Shown here: positions 45,309 through 56,886 of the stretch, piece by piece | Numbering within the stretch: the first letter of the stretch is position 1 | Layout of the letters: each line of letters begins with the position of its first letter | Assembly (NCBI GenBank): GCA_944472135.2 | Contig: OX235265.1 | Location: 48,519,459-48,583,458 of the forward strand | Length of the DNA stretch: 64,000 nt | Direction of reading: 5' to 3' | DNA from: Trichobilharzia regenti | Lineage: Eukaryota > Platyhelminthes > Trematoda > Strigeidida > Schistosomatidae | Notes under the pieces: model-generated | Databases searched by the model: none | Seen by the model: the letters and a program-made list of their open reading frames with translations, nothing else | Told to the model about the DNA's origin: nothing | Made by a program: the position numbers and the translations under genes

Positions 45309-46363
45309 AGTTTTACACTGGTTTCACAGTATTTCAGCCGGAACTGCTGTAGCCCAGTAGAAACAAAGAGATTCCAGAACCTTTTTCTCCGTCTCAGGAG
45401 TGTTATAGCTTGTCTATTTATCCATGGTGGCCGATTTGTTGGCCTTTTAGGAACCCTCCAGGGGATGAGATCAGTGGTAACCCTCTCAAGTGTATTCTTA
45501 AATCTATCCCATTCATCTTCAATGGATGAGACAATGTTGACTGACCAGTCGGCAGTTGAAGCACGCTCCTTTATAGCCACTATGTCAGCATGCCAAACAC
45601 TAGGCCGGGATTTGGGTTGAAAACTGACTAAATTGCCAGCCCTTAAGTTAAAATCTAACACCCCATGATCACTGTTTGCTAGAGGTGGATGAATAACTAG
45701 ACCATCCACGTCGTCGTTGTCATGAGTAAGCACTAAGTCCAGCAAGGAAGATCCTTGGGTAGAACCGAATCTTGTACTACCTAAGACATGTTGTGTCAGG
45801 GCATTTTCCATGGTTGTCAAGAGTAACCGGCTGTCAAACTTATCAGCGGATCCTGGAGATGTGACAGCTACCCAGTCTATATGAGGTGCATTAAAATCAC
45901 CTAGAATAAGACAGCTACTGTGTTTACTCCATTGTTTGAGGTGATCTAAAATGAAGTCATCACACTGACAATAGGGACTTCTATACAGAACTCCAATGAG
46001 TAGAGTGCCGGTTGCAAAGCTTACTTCACAGCTAATTACCTCACCTGTCCCACTGTCATGAGCTTCAGATTTCACGGAACGAACATGTAGGGAGTTGTTG
46101 ATGTACAGAGCAACCCCGCCACCTCTACGACCCTTAACTCTGTCGCTGCGCAAGCAACTAAATCCGCATAGCTCAGGTGTGTCATCTAATCCCGAAACCA
46201 GCCATGTTTCAGTAATGGCCACAATACCTGGGCTAAGGTCTTCTACTAATACACCTAGCTCGTGAAATTTGTTCCCGATACTACGTATATTAGTGTACAC
46301 TACCTTCAGGCTTCCTATGCGGTCTGGCTTATCCACACAGGTCTTGGAAGCATACGTTTCCAA
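45305..46363 (-). pseudogene. CR1-like LINE ORF2, AP-endonuclease part (element A)
   Basis: Motifs are VVYTNIRSIGNKFHEL (Asn), IVAITETWLVSG (Glu), RRGGGVALYI, LIGVLYRSPYCQ, LILGDFNAPHIDW (Asp/Asn), SLLDLVLTHDND (Asp) and LANSDHGVLDF (SDH). All catalytic motifs are present, followed by an ~100-residue linker. The frame overlaps ORF1 by about 49 bp (46315-46363). It starts with TTG, so the true initiation mode is unclear. Confidence 0.88.
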
Positions 46364-47428
46364 GACCTGACTATTTGAAAACCCACCAGTTTAAGGTTAG
46401 TCTCACCATTTTTGCGTCTTGTTTCTAGCTGGGACAAAACTTCTTTTCGTTTAAGTCTGTCTTCAAGAGATAAATCAGGTCTGGCTGAAATTCCTGACCC
46501 GGCAAGGTTGTGTACATTAGCCAGTAGATGATTCCGTTCATCAGGAGAACCTAAGACTACTTTAAGCAACCTACGCTGACTAGAACATTCATCATCTCTT
46601 TTGCCTATTCTAATCAGCTTTTTAATCGATACTCCAGGGAAATTCGCTGGGAGCATCTTCCTTATAATACTACTCACTAATTTAAGGTCGTGATCGTGCC
46701 TTTTCACGGGATCAGATTCTTTGGACTCTTCCAAATTTCCAACAATTATGTTAGAGTCTAAGGAGAGCTTGTCGTATTTAGCAGTGGCTACGTCCTTTCT
46801 CACCACTATTGATGCAGCCTGGCTACAGGTGACAGACGTTTGCCTACCATCAATATTACTATATTTCTTCCGACTGCTTATTTTTGTTACCCATTTATCA
46901 TCTGCCTGCAGTTGCTTCTCAGGGCTGCTGCAGTTTTTGATGGTACAATCAAGATCAGTGTCTGCACCACCTTCATGGTGAACTTCGCTTACGGTGTTCT
47001 CTGGTTCTGAGATGCTGTTTACAGCTTCCGTTTTGTTACCTTTTCGCTTACTAAGACGCTTCGAACGCCTAGTAGGTTTTACTTCCGGGGTAACTGGGAT
47101 AGTAACCGCCGGTGTGATAACATTCATGATGGCACTTACTGCTTCATCTTCAGACGGGCAGTCCGTGTCACTCTTACTAGCCACGCTATCATCAGGAAGT
47201 TCCATGGCTTTAGACAGCAGTTCGTGAGCCTCCCTTATTAAGGTCATCTTTGGGGCAACACATTCTGCACATCCAGTGGGATGTTGGAGCAGTACAACGT
47301 TTGTATGCAGCTGGACGTAATCCAGTACACATCTTATGATACCACTTTTCACAGTTATTACACTGTATTCCATCATCTACCAAAAAGTAACACTCCGCCC
47401 TATTACATTTATGTGGTACTTTTGACAT
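46315..47428 (-). pseudogene. CR1-like LINE ORF1 with PHD-type finger (element A)
   Basis: The ATG at 47428 (MSKVPHKC) opens a PHD-like finger with QCNNCEKWYHKMC and WMCRMC (C-x2-C-x4-H-x2-C ... C-x2-C). A one-base shift near 47245-47250 moves the rest into another frame, which runs to 46315 and includes ELLSKAMEL, RRSKRLSKRKGNKTE (basic) and a possible RNA-binding region (VSIKKLIRIGKRD). PHD fingers in ORF1 are known in several CR1 families. It would bind element RNA and perhaps chromatin; the second role is inference. Confidence 0.75.
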
Positions 47429-47654
47429 AATGAATTCTACTGGAAACAGCCAAGACAATTTACCCAATATAGACTATATAAGTGGTTAAAATCAAAACTT
47501 AACAGACAAAAGTCAAGTTAAAGTTTTTTTAAATGTTCTTGAAGTGAATAACACAACAAAACAGCGATTTGTCAAAAACGTGAAATACGTGAAAAAAGCA
47601 CTCCCTTCTAAACAGCGCGCGTCCAATATGTACCTTATTATGTTATCTTTACTA

Positions 47655-47757
47655 AAAATGCTTACTAATCGTATGTGTAATTTATCGAATTGATGATGCC
47701 TGTAAGCTGGCGTCCCTTATGTGCAAAACTGAGAATATATATTATTATTACTATGCT
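47655..47757 (+). repeat. LINE-like 3' tail repeat
   Basis: TTGATGATGCCTGTAAGCTGGC, then TATGTGCAAAACTGAGAAT and TATTATTATTA. Same tail as 17340-17440, opposite strand. Probably a very short 5'-truncated LINE copy next to the 5' end of element A. Confidence 0.6.
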
Positions 47758-50200
47758 GAATACTAAGTGCTACTCGTGGCCCATGAAATACTTATTCCTG
47801 CCTTCGTAAATAACTATCAAACTATTATTGCATGGAGTAGTGAGACAGAAGGCGTATGAAATTTAGATATTAATGTGTATCTGACGTTAATGACACAATA
47901 TGTATGTACACGTTTCATTTCCAAACAAGAGAATTTTTAGGGCAATGTAGGGCTGAGCGTAGTGCGTTAATAGTATATTCTTCACTGTATACATCCTGTA
48001 TGAGTGAAATGCTTCTATTCAATTTTTCGGCGAATCTGCAATATCACCCTGCAGGGTTTCTTCAGTGCACTTATAGGGAATAATACTTGGTGCTGAGAAA
48101 TCCAGCCAAAAGCATCTGTGACACAGTCGAATGACTTTTTCAACTAAAAGCGATTATACTGATATTAAGTGTGATTTACCTGTAAAGTGAGGGACTCTAG
48201 TGTAACACAGCACCATATCCCAGCAGGGTATTCTTTGTGTCTTACAGGTACGAGTAGAATTCATGGACCGAGCATTTGTTAAATATGGAGGCGACCCATT
48301 GAGTCACTTAGACGAAAGGCTGACGAAATGCGATACCTTACACACGCACCTTCAGATGTAGGCATGTCACTTCACATGAATTCTGGGCCATATCGCGTAG
48401 GCATTCCTTTAACTCTACCCTACCTTGTACGCTCAATTATTGCTCGTATATATGTGATGACTTCGTGCGTTTTCTAGTTTGCCTATAATTACGGAATGTA
48501 CATTATATTAAGGAATACAAATGGATTTTGTGAAAACCAGTGGTGTTCTTTCTCTAATCGTGTCAATCAATGTGACATCAGTTAATGATGTCACATTGAT
48601 TGACACGATTAAAGCAGCAGATTGTAACGTGGTGTGTCCTGTAGCTGCAAATCGTAGTTACTTAGTTTGGAACTGATATCATGCGTTTAATCCTATTGAC
48701 CTATGGATGTAGTTCTTCCTTCAAGATATCTAGAAGTCAGGAGCAGACTGTCTCTGACAGATTTAGTTTTACTTTGTGACTAATTGGTGAGTCACCTGGT
48801 TTTGTGGTAGTAGAAAAAACAATTCCAAACCTAAGTATATTCTAGATATGAACATGTTTACTTACTTTGGCGACAATTTAATCTTTGTATCAAGAAACAC
48901 TTAGGGATATTACCCTTTACTTAGTAATTTGAATCCGAAAGTAAACGCCATGTTACTAAGTTATTCAGAAGACAGAATGATGAGTGAAATAGTACTCGGA
49001 CACTTATTCTAACGAAACTGAATAATGATAATCATTTAGCCTACCAATATGCCGTTTTCTTTCAGTCTTATTTCAAAGACAGATTTAGTTGCTCACTAAA
49101 TTAATAGTTTCAGAAGACTGCTCTACTCCTGTCTTCGAAATACTTTGCCCGATTGTGTTTTACTTCAAAATGTGTGTATACTGGCCAGTCGGTGTTCCTT
49201 ATTCAGTTATACTGTTTTCAGTTATAATGTCCCACCTATTTTCTATCAAACAAAACATCCCTTAAACCATCAACAAGTTACCATCACTTTTAAATAAATA
49301 ACCTTAACTATTCGCATGTAAACGATGCTATAAACTTTATCACCTACGTGATGTTTCAACTTTCGATTAACTAGTTTTTCCTTACATGAGCGCCTGTTTC
49401 AATTTTAACAGATAGTTCTAACCTTTGACTACCGAATCAGTACGTTTCGTTATATACCATCTTTACGAAATATAGGTACTGATAATAATTACTGCTAACA
49501 GATTTATCACGAGAACGAGAATGTACTCCATATTGACGACAATATACCTCACGGGCGGACGTATCTTCTAAACGCACTATTCAATACAACATATAACCCT
49601 AACTAATATCCCTAACTCTGTAGCTCACAACATTCTATGAAGTTAGTAGTGACTATTAACAAGTAGAATGTCTATTTGAGGCATAAAGAGTGCATTTATT
49701 AGTGATTCAACACAAAATACAAAATCAACGATACTGGATACCACTTTCTTCAGCAACGAATCCCACGAGGTCACTGGAACTACAGATTAGCTAAAAAAGA
49801 AAACAAGGGTGCACAGGATGTATACATGAATATGACTACCGGTATAATATTAACGAGATAGCACAGAAAGAATTAATGAAAGTTTATATCGATGTGCGAT
49901 TACATCAGTCACTATTTTTGACACAAGTGAATATTTAGACGAAGTAATAAGAAGACGTAATTTGTCTGAGTCGTGTAGTGTTGTATTCGTGCAACACATT
50001 TTGGACAACCTGGTCACACATGGACTTGTTATAGGAATACATATGAAATTAATACAGTTAAAAGTCTAGAAAATAAATTTAGGTGGAATTAAAACCACAT
50101 ATTGAAGGTCAAAATAACAATGAAGACCACTAAACCAAATATCAGAGAGACTAGTACATCTACCCTGACTAGTATCAAAACGAAGTTTAACAAAGAAGGT
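47758..50200. other. Non-coding DNA without recognised genes
   Basis: About 2.4 kb with no coding frame above background. It contains the perfect hairpin at 48555-48611; nothing else was recognised. Confidence 0.5.
48555..48611. repeat. Perfect 26-bp inverted repeat with 5-nt loop
   Basis: TAATCGTGTCAATCAATGTG...CATCA (48555-48580) and its exact reverse complement (48586-48611) surround the loop GTTAA. No mismatch. Confidence 0.95.
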
Positions 50201-50277
50201 TTCGTGTGATGATGAGTAGTTTTGGAACTCACAAAGATGGTTTAAACTTCCTAATCACACCTGGGCTTCCACAGACT

Positions 50278-50523
50278 TTAGGATGCAATCCAAACACGCT
50301 TTACAGATAGGCTTAAAAATGTATCAACGTCAATTTTATGTCCTGTCTCTATAAGATGTTTCACAATAGAATACCTAGGGCTCCTGTTCGCACCATTAAT
50401 AGCTTCTGCATATTCTTTTCGCTTCTCGACGCATTCAGGAATATGATGCGTAGACCTTGCTTGCAGAAATCGATGAGTCCTCCCTAAATGGATACAGCAA
50501 CCGCTTCTAAACCTTTCGCCCAT
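50278..50523 (-). pseudogene. Penelope-like element GIY-YIG endonuclease fragment
   Basis: The minus-strand frame reads LGRTHRFLQARSTHHIPECV and SPRYSIVKHLIETGHKID. This resembles the YIGRT...R..EH and S.I..HL..TGH parts of GIY-YIG domains at the C-terminus of Penelope-like retroelements. It is short, and the end of the domain is not recognisable downstream. Confidence 0.6.
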
Positions 50524-52479
50524 AGCTTTAAGTGATGTCGGACACTACTTCTACGCGATTTCAAAATAATTTCGCGAATTAACTCCGAACGAACGCAAAA
50601 AATATGGCGTCAGGACAGCAACAAAAGTCGGAAATTTATGGAACCGAAATCAATAATGGGACGCAATGACGTACACCACAGATGCCTTTACGTACCTGAT
50701 CACGAGGATGTTATTAAAATCCACCGAATTACCAAAATGTTGCAGTGTGCATTTAACTCATTTAAAAATTTTGGCAGAAAACAGTGAATGTTGTAAGTGA
50801 TCGTGAAACATTGCAGTTTCTGCCCAGTTGTGAACACTAATTTTCGCCTGTATCTATGCATTCCATTGACTTTTAGCGATCAAAATGCCACACAAAAGTG
50901 CGGAAGCATGCACGAATTCGACATCAACCATACTCTTCGGTTTCTGCAACAGAAATAGGTACTGCACAACAGCTGATAAAGAAATTAACGATTGAGTACA
51001 GGTTTCTGCCAAGCTGCAAAGAAATTTATCGAATGACAGTCGTCGAAATGTACGCGAAGCTTACTCGGTACGCCATATAATCAGTGCATGATCCATGTAT
51101 TTAAGCGTCCTGTTACACAAGCAATCAGCAAATGCTCAAGAACAAATCGAACGACAATTTTCATGTAAATTCACCCGACAACAGCAAAATAAGCACCGAA
51201 ATCGCGTTTATTGCGTTTGCCCGGATGGCTAGCTCCAACTCAAATCAAAGAAACCGCGCAAATGCCCTCAAGGTTAAGCCAGAGGCGCCACTTTAAATAG
51301 GGGGTATGCCATATCAACGCCCGTATCCGTGCATAAGTCACCTCAGCATCCTCGAACGGTGAAGTATGTTGCATTCATGTAACCATGGTCGATTGTAGCC
51401 TCGAATTAACATCATCAAGCGAGATCACAACAATGAAATATGCTTCATTAACTCTGCACCAGGAGGCTAGTTGGAATTACTAAATATGAGGGATGCCACC
51501 CACGCTTTTGGTCAGCTTCTATAACTGACTTTGTTCTGTTCTGGCAAACTAAACAGACAAGCTGCCCGCACGGATCTGAGATCGCTTCCGGTTGGTTGCG
51601 ACTATAAGTAAAGCTCACGATTGATGTGTGGCCATCCTTCCTGCTTGGCCTAAGCTACAGTCACACTACCTGCTGACTCTTTAGTCTGGTTCACCTAACC
51701 TGGTGGCAAGGCTGTTCTTAACACTTCCCCAACTAGTAAAGCGAGGACATAACAACTACGGCTGTTCAAGGATGTATTCATCAATGATTACATGGAGATA
51801 TTATAGAGCTAAACAATCACCACAACACAGCCGCTAAACTCTTGCACCTTGAAAATCAAATTGTGCACAATCTGATCCAGTTAGTAGTGGTAAATAAGTT
51901 GACCATCGAAGGTAAATTGGCTGAGATCCAGCTAAGCCGATGAAATTACCAGCCCGCTATAGGCCATCCACCATGAAAAATGGAGGAAAATCACCAAGGA
52001 GGATAACCCTCGTGTAGAACGGAAAAATTCCCCAATTCAGTCAAGCTTCGTCTGTCTTGCCTTCAACGATCAATTCTTTTATCTATGGTGACTGGATATT
52101 TTATGAAATTGAAATTTTCAAGGGACAAGAGTGGTTTCTGTGTAATGATGTGACTACATATTTCTGTATTCTGCTTACACTATCTCTGATTACTTTCTTG
52201 GACAGCCTAAGTATCGAATTCAGGTAGAGTAAGACATATTAACTTAAACGATTTGACTGAATTCCTCTTAAAATTTTCCAGGCCAATGACAACATCCAAC
52301 TCCGCAAACACTTGGAATCTTGGACGATGAAATTACCACAAATATCACAATCGCCTCCATGATAATGAGAGTAGGAATGAACTCAAAAAGAAGGGGGGTT
52401 ACAATTATCCAATAGTTGTTGTCTACAAACAACGCAGACCGAAAGAAGAAGGAAAATTTCCATAGACAACTGCACAGTG
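50524..52479. other. Unassigned DNA
   Basis: Only short frames, for example 50898-51080, without domain resemblance. Confidence 0.4.
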
Positions 52480-52778
52480 GTAGATAATTCCCTAGAATTA
52501 TTAGCCTCAGCATTCACCACTCAACACTGGATACTGGCCATCTCTGTCTAAGTCAACTAGTTGAACAGAAAGCTCGCGGTGAAGCATTCACGCCATTTAG
52601 CACGCTATCGTGTTGCGTTTGTTCCCTCGCTCGCGATCCCTAGCTAGTAAGGCAGTCATCCTCCCACTAAGATTTGGTCCTGAAATATACTTCGTAATTT
52701 GGGCGATCACTTTGGTGTTTTGTTTTGCCTTTGATCTACGCGGGATGATTACTATGGAAGTTGTGGGTATTAGATATC
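52480..52778 (+). repeat. Dispersed repeat family D (copy 2)
   Basis: Shares GATAATTCCCTAGAATTATT, GTGAAGCATTCACGCCATTT and TTTTGCCTTTGATCTACGCG with copy 1 at 8955. Confidence 0.65.
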
Positions 52779-53515
52779 GCGTTAGCATACATCGTACTAT
52801 CAGTGAACGTTGATAATTTCGGCACTTGGTGCTGCAGACAGTAATGGGCACCATTCGAAATCGTGACATCGAAATCCTGGAGGGTAATATGAATGTCAGC
52901 CTAACCAGGAGCAGACAATACAGGAAGGGAACTCATCAGTGTCGTAGGGCCCTCGCCCGGCGAATTGAACGAGGATGGAGAAATCTTCGTAGACTTCTGC
53001 TCTTTCAATGATTTGATAATCGGAGGGAGAGTGTATAAACACAAGGATATACACAAAGCAACATGGATTTGGCCTGAAGACATATAACATACCAAATAGA
53101 TTTCATCTCAACACCTCTCAAGAAAGTGAGGATGCAGTCTTCTGCACACAAAGTTGAGGAGTGGAGCATGTACGCATTCAGAGAATAATAATGTGGAACT
53201 TCCTAGGTCAAGCTGGAAGGCTTCGGAATAAGTGAAAATGGACCAAAATTCATATTCGGCACTCAGAAACTGAAGGGCCAAACTACAAGGAAGCCATCAG
53301 AGCAAAGTTGGAGACCCCACGTATTATTTTCAAAGAATCATGTCCAATGGTTTCGGGAAAAAATAAGAGAAAAGACAAGGTAACGCTCTATACCGACATC
53401 CGGAACGAAACAAAGGGGAGCACGATGATGAAACAGAAGATGGACCATTCAAAAGGTATATATGAGAAGAAGAAAAAGCTGAGTTCAATGTACATAGGAG
53501 TGAACAAAGAAGTTG

Positions 53516-53795
53516 TAGCGGTAAATAATTCCCCAAAATTATTGACCACAGCAATCACTCACCATTGGATGCTAACCACCACTGTTTAAGTCAACTTGTT
53601 TAGCTGAAGGCTTCCGGTCAAGTATCCCCGCCATTTGGTACCCCGTCGTGTCATGTGCGCGATCATTAGCCAGCTAAGCGTTCGTCTGAAGGCTTGTTTT
53701 GGTCCCAAAATATATATCGTTGTTTGGACGATCAAAAATTGGCTTTTGCTTTGTCTTTGGTGCGCGAGAACTAATAAATTAGAGGCTGTGTAAGA
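53516..53795 (+). repeat. Dispersed repeat family D (copy 3)
   Basis: Starts AATAATTCCCCAAAATTATT and contains AGCTGAAGGCTTCCGGTCAA; same order as the other copies. Confidence 0.65.
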
Positions 53796-54099
53796 GAATT
53801 CCGCCAAGCTCTAAAATGTTAAGAAGAGTACAAGAGAAGACACAATATAATTCTACGACCCAGGCGCGGGTCACAGGTAGAAGAGAAATCAAAACATTTT
53901 GTCAGATAATCAGGTTTCTACCTGAGAAAAGATCATCACAGGTGGATAGAATGAGATACAGTGAAGAGAGACAGTTTACTGACTAGGAGAAACAAGGAAA
54001 ACAGGGAGCGGAGCACTTCACCCGACTGTCGGAACAGCCATTAGCTGAAAGTCGTCCGCAGATGCCAAAATACTGCCAGAGAACTATTAGTGGACACTT

Positions 54100-54303
54100 T
54101 ATTTATTTGTATTTTATATTTTTGATTACAGCTTGATTCCATACCGTATTTTTGGTACAAGTATGGAATTTTCAGCATGGATATCGGTACCCCAAATTTT
54201 GCAGGCCGACCATAGATATCAGGTGTGCGTCAGCAGGGGATCGAACCTCGGACCATGTTCATGGTCGGCGCTAGTCCTAACCACTGTGGCACTGACGCAC
54301 GGT
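54100..54303 (-). mobile_element. tRNA-derived SINE (uninterrupted copy)
   Basis: The minus strand starts near 54303 with a tRNA-like head. TGCCACAGTGG (54281-54291) fits an A box and GAGGTTCGATCCCC (54237-54250) fits a B box. The body contains CTGAAAATTCCATACTTGTA and ends in an A-rich tail near 54105. The internal Pol III boxes with a non-tRNA body mark it as a SINE rather than a tRNA gene. Confidence 0.75.
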
Positions 54304-54344
54304 AATAACGTTCGCGATTTGTACGGAATATACTAACGCAAGAT

Positions 54345-54632
54345 CTTATACCAACAACTTCTATAGTATTCGTTTCTCGCGGATCGAAGGCAAAGAAAAA
54401 CAGCGGGATTCGTCGTCCAAATTACGGTATATATTTCGGGACCAAAACGGGTTGTTAGACAAACGTTTAGCTGGCTAGTGATCGTGCATGAACATGTCAC
54501 GATGGGGTACCAAATGGCCTGGATACTTGGCCGGAAACCTTCAGCTAAACAAGTCGAATTAAACACTAAGGGTCAGCATCGAATGTTCGGTGATGATTGC
54601 TGTGGTCAAGAATTTAAGGGAATTGTTTACCT
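54345..54632 (-). repeat. Dispersed repeat family D (copy 4)
   Basis: Reverse-complement match to the copies at 8955, 52480 and 53516, ending (plus strand) in TTAAGGGAATTGTTTACC. Confidence 0.65.
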
Positions 54633-55014
54633 CTACAACACTATGCCTTCGATAAAAACAAGTGTTTTGAATGCAATCAAACAACTGAAACCCGGGATGG
54701 CAGCAGACAGAATTCTCGTCGAAGCACAGGAAACGGAGCCAGATACTGCAGCAGATATGTTGACACCATTCTTTCAAAATTTTAGTTGTAATGAAAAGTC
54801 TAACCGGTTAGAAGGAAAAATACCTTGCCAATCAACCAACAAAGGGCGATTCAGCAACTACTAGCACTGAATAATGCTCTTATTCACGCCAAGTAAAATA
54901 CTAGGTTGTCATTCTGGAGAGAATAAAAGATAAGAGGGATAAAGGACTCCGTTCGGAGCAAGTCGGATTCAGAAAAGGCTAATCGTGTGCTGATCAAACT
55001 GTAACTCCTTTTAT

Positions 55015-56461
55015 TAATCTGCTTTATTCCAAAAACAGTACTTATAATACAGAATGGAATTCTCAGCATTTGTCACAATATTGCATCTGATTAACTCAAA
55101 ATATAAACAAAATTAAAAATACAAATAAAATTAACCAGAGGAATTTGTCCACATTTACGATATAAATTCAAAGTATTCAAAGCACGAATTGGAAATATTA
55201 AACGTAATTATAATAACCGTGGGTTTGTTTCAAACAGTATTGTCGATTTAGTTTGGAAATTTTAGCATGTTATAGATCATTGAATCTAATGTTCTGTTGA
55301 AACAGTTTGGTGAGGGAAAAAACAGAATTAACAGTTATAACATAGCTTAAATGATGTTCACACTTATGAAAAAATAAAGAGTTGGGAGGACTGTAAATAT
55401 AAGTACAATTACAATGAAGCTTGATGTTGTAAGGGTGGAGGAAATGGTTTATTTAGTAGTGCAAAGAAGGTTAGCTAGGTCATGCCTGGCAATATTTTCA
55501 TCACATAAAGTACGTGCTAAATATGGTATAGTAGAATTTTTATACTTAGACGTACGTGCATAAATTCTTCTGAAAAGACTTCTTGTTTTACCTGAGGAGA
55601 CACAAGGTTGGAGCTGCGGGTGGAGTGGGTGCTCAGAGTCTGACAAAATTCCTTTAGCAAATTTGTTGCATGACATCAAGTGCCTATCAGTGACAATGTC
55701 AACGATATGGCCAAATTGGATACCACTGGCCCTACTAACAGTCTTCAGAGTTCTACGAAGTATGACATAGTCTTTTTAAGCAATCCAGGAAAGAATAAGG
55801 GTGAACAGTAAAGAAGAATAGGTAAGATGCACGAGTTGACAAACTATAAGAGGAGGGGTTGGGTTATGCCTAAGTGCCTTAACTTCTTAAAGTCAAAACG
55901 AAATATTCCTTTAGAAATCGCTAAGACATGTGAAGACTAGGATAGATCAGAGGACTTGGTTTCTATATTAGTATCGTCAATTTTGCAACGGTCATAGGAA
56001 CCAACAGCTTCATTTAACTTTCTATTACTTCGGAAACTAAAATTAACAGTCTGACATTTAGAAGGATTCAGTTTAAGATCATTTGCTAACTCCTGATAGA
56101 AAGCTGTTCATCTTAGTATAATCTAGTTGGGAATTAACAGACTGGGAAATAATTAGGTCGTCGGCATACTTAACAAACTTCATTTCATTGGAGTGAGGCA
56201 AGTCATGCAAGAAGAAAGAAAACAGAAAAGGAGAAAGGACAGCACCTTGAGGGACACCAGCCTCAGTAAGCATCATAATCGAACAAAGTATAAAAAGAGA
56301 GTTGCTGAGATAACTCTGTAGTAGCCTGTTGGAAAATGCCTTTTTTGACGTGTAGTGGAAGTTCCTGACTCATGTGAAATAGCTGACTTCACAATAGAGT
56401 TGAAGATCCCAAATTGGTTCTTTGAGCTGAGAAGTACAGAAGATTTATGATGTGTATCCAC
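55015..56461 (-). mobile_element. LINE fragment, family C (copy 2), with RT active site
   Basis: Minus-strand frames include SSVLLSSKNQFGIFNSIVKS (56461 downward), then GVPQGAVLSPFLFSFFLHDL and FVKYADDLIISQSV (RT motifs, about 56276-56079). After shifts come SKCQTVNF and a C-terminal region with YARTSKYKNSTIPYLARTL (55679-55449), then the tail shared with 34356-35165. The clade is uncertain; motifs fit a Jockey/CR1-group RT. No complete ORF remains. Confidence 0.7.
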
Positions 56462-56464
56462 ATG

Positions 56465-56838
56465 GTGTGTGTTTTGTTTTTGACAGTCTGTTATATTTTG
56501 CTATGTGTATATGGATCGATATTCCATTATAACTGACAATGTGCCTTTGTCTGTCCATTAACTCAATAAACAATGTATGACCTTATTGTCACATGACATT
56601 ACAACCAATCATGGTAAGATGACTGTCTTATTGATTCATGTGTATTTGCCATTTTCATATATCGTTTGGCATTGTATACTTATTCCCACGTTTCGTACAC
56701 TACATACCATTCACTCACACTCTTGTGTGATATTTATTTTCCTTGTCTGGAAAATACAAGTATCATCGTAAACCTAGTGGTCTTCTGATTTCCCTCTTTC
56801 CGCGTCAGGACTATTAACTACTCGACGAGTACATAACA
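56465..56838 (+). repeat. 5' LTR of a second Gypsy family (left edge approximate)
   Basis: Ends CTACTCGACGAGTACATAACA and is followed after 4 bases by TGGCGACGGGG (56843-56853), a typical primer-binding site. The start is placed near TGTGTGTTTTG by position only. The last 21 bp recur at 57865-57885. Confidence 0.6.
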
Positions 56839-56886
56839 TAATTGGCGACGGGGAAAACTAAATTGGAATTACTATTTGAACAACAA

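Larger units (their letters stand above)
43481..47650 (-). mobile_element. Nearly full-length CR1-like LINE (element A)
   Basis: ORF1 with a PHD-type finger, then ORF2 with AP endonuclease and RT, in normal order on the minus strand. The 3' end carries two copies of TGTAAAC (43478-43500), as CR1 ends carry short tandem repeats. Three lesions were seen: one frameshift in ORF1, one in ORF2, and no ATG at the ORF2 frame start. The 5' boundary is approximate; an unrelated LINE tail begins near 47655. Confidence 0.85.
52826..55014 (+). pseudogene. RTE-clade LINE remnants, interrupted by repeats
   Basis: Plus-strand pieces of one or more RTE ORF2 copies. The endonuclease part is at 52850-53330 (RNRDIEILEGNMNVSLTRSR, then FGTQKLKGQ). 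The RT start is at 54640-54800 (KTSVLNAIKQLKPGMAAD, AADMLTPFFQN), with further RT remnants to about 55000. Family D repeats and a SINE lie between the pieces. Stops and shifts throughout. The wording is closest to the relic at 11.2-14.2 kb. Confidence 0.65.

Noticed and set aside
45295..45320. Programmed -1 frameshift between LINE endonuclease and RT
   Set aside because: The A-run there does not form a slippery heptamer in the right frame; a simple one-base loss fits better.
54230..54300. A tRNA gene
   Set aside because: A and B boxes are present but no cloverleaf closes, and the unit continues into a SINE body shared with 9.7-9.85 kb.
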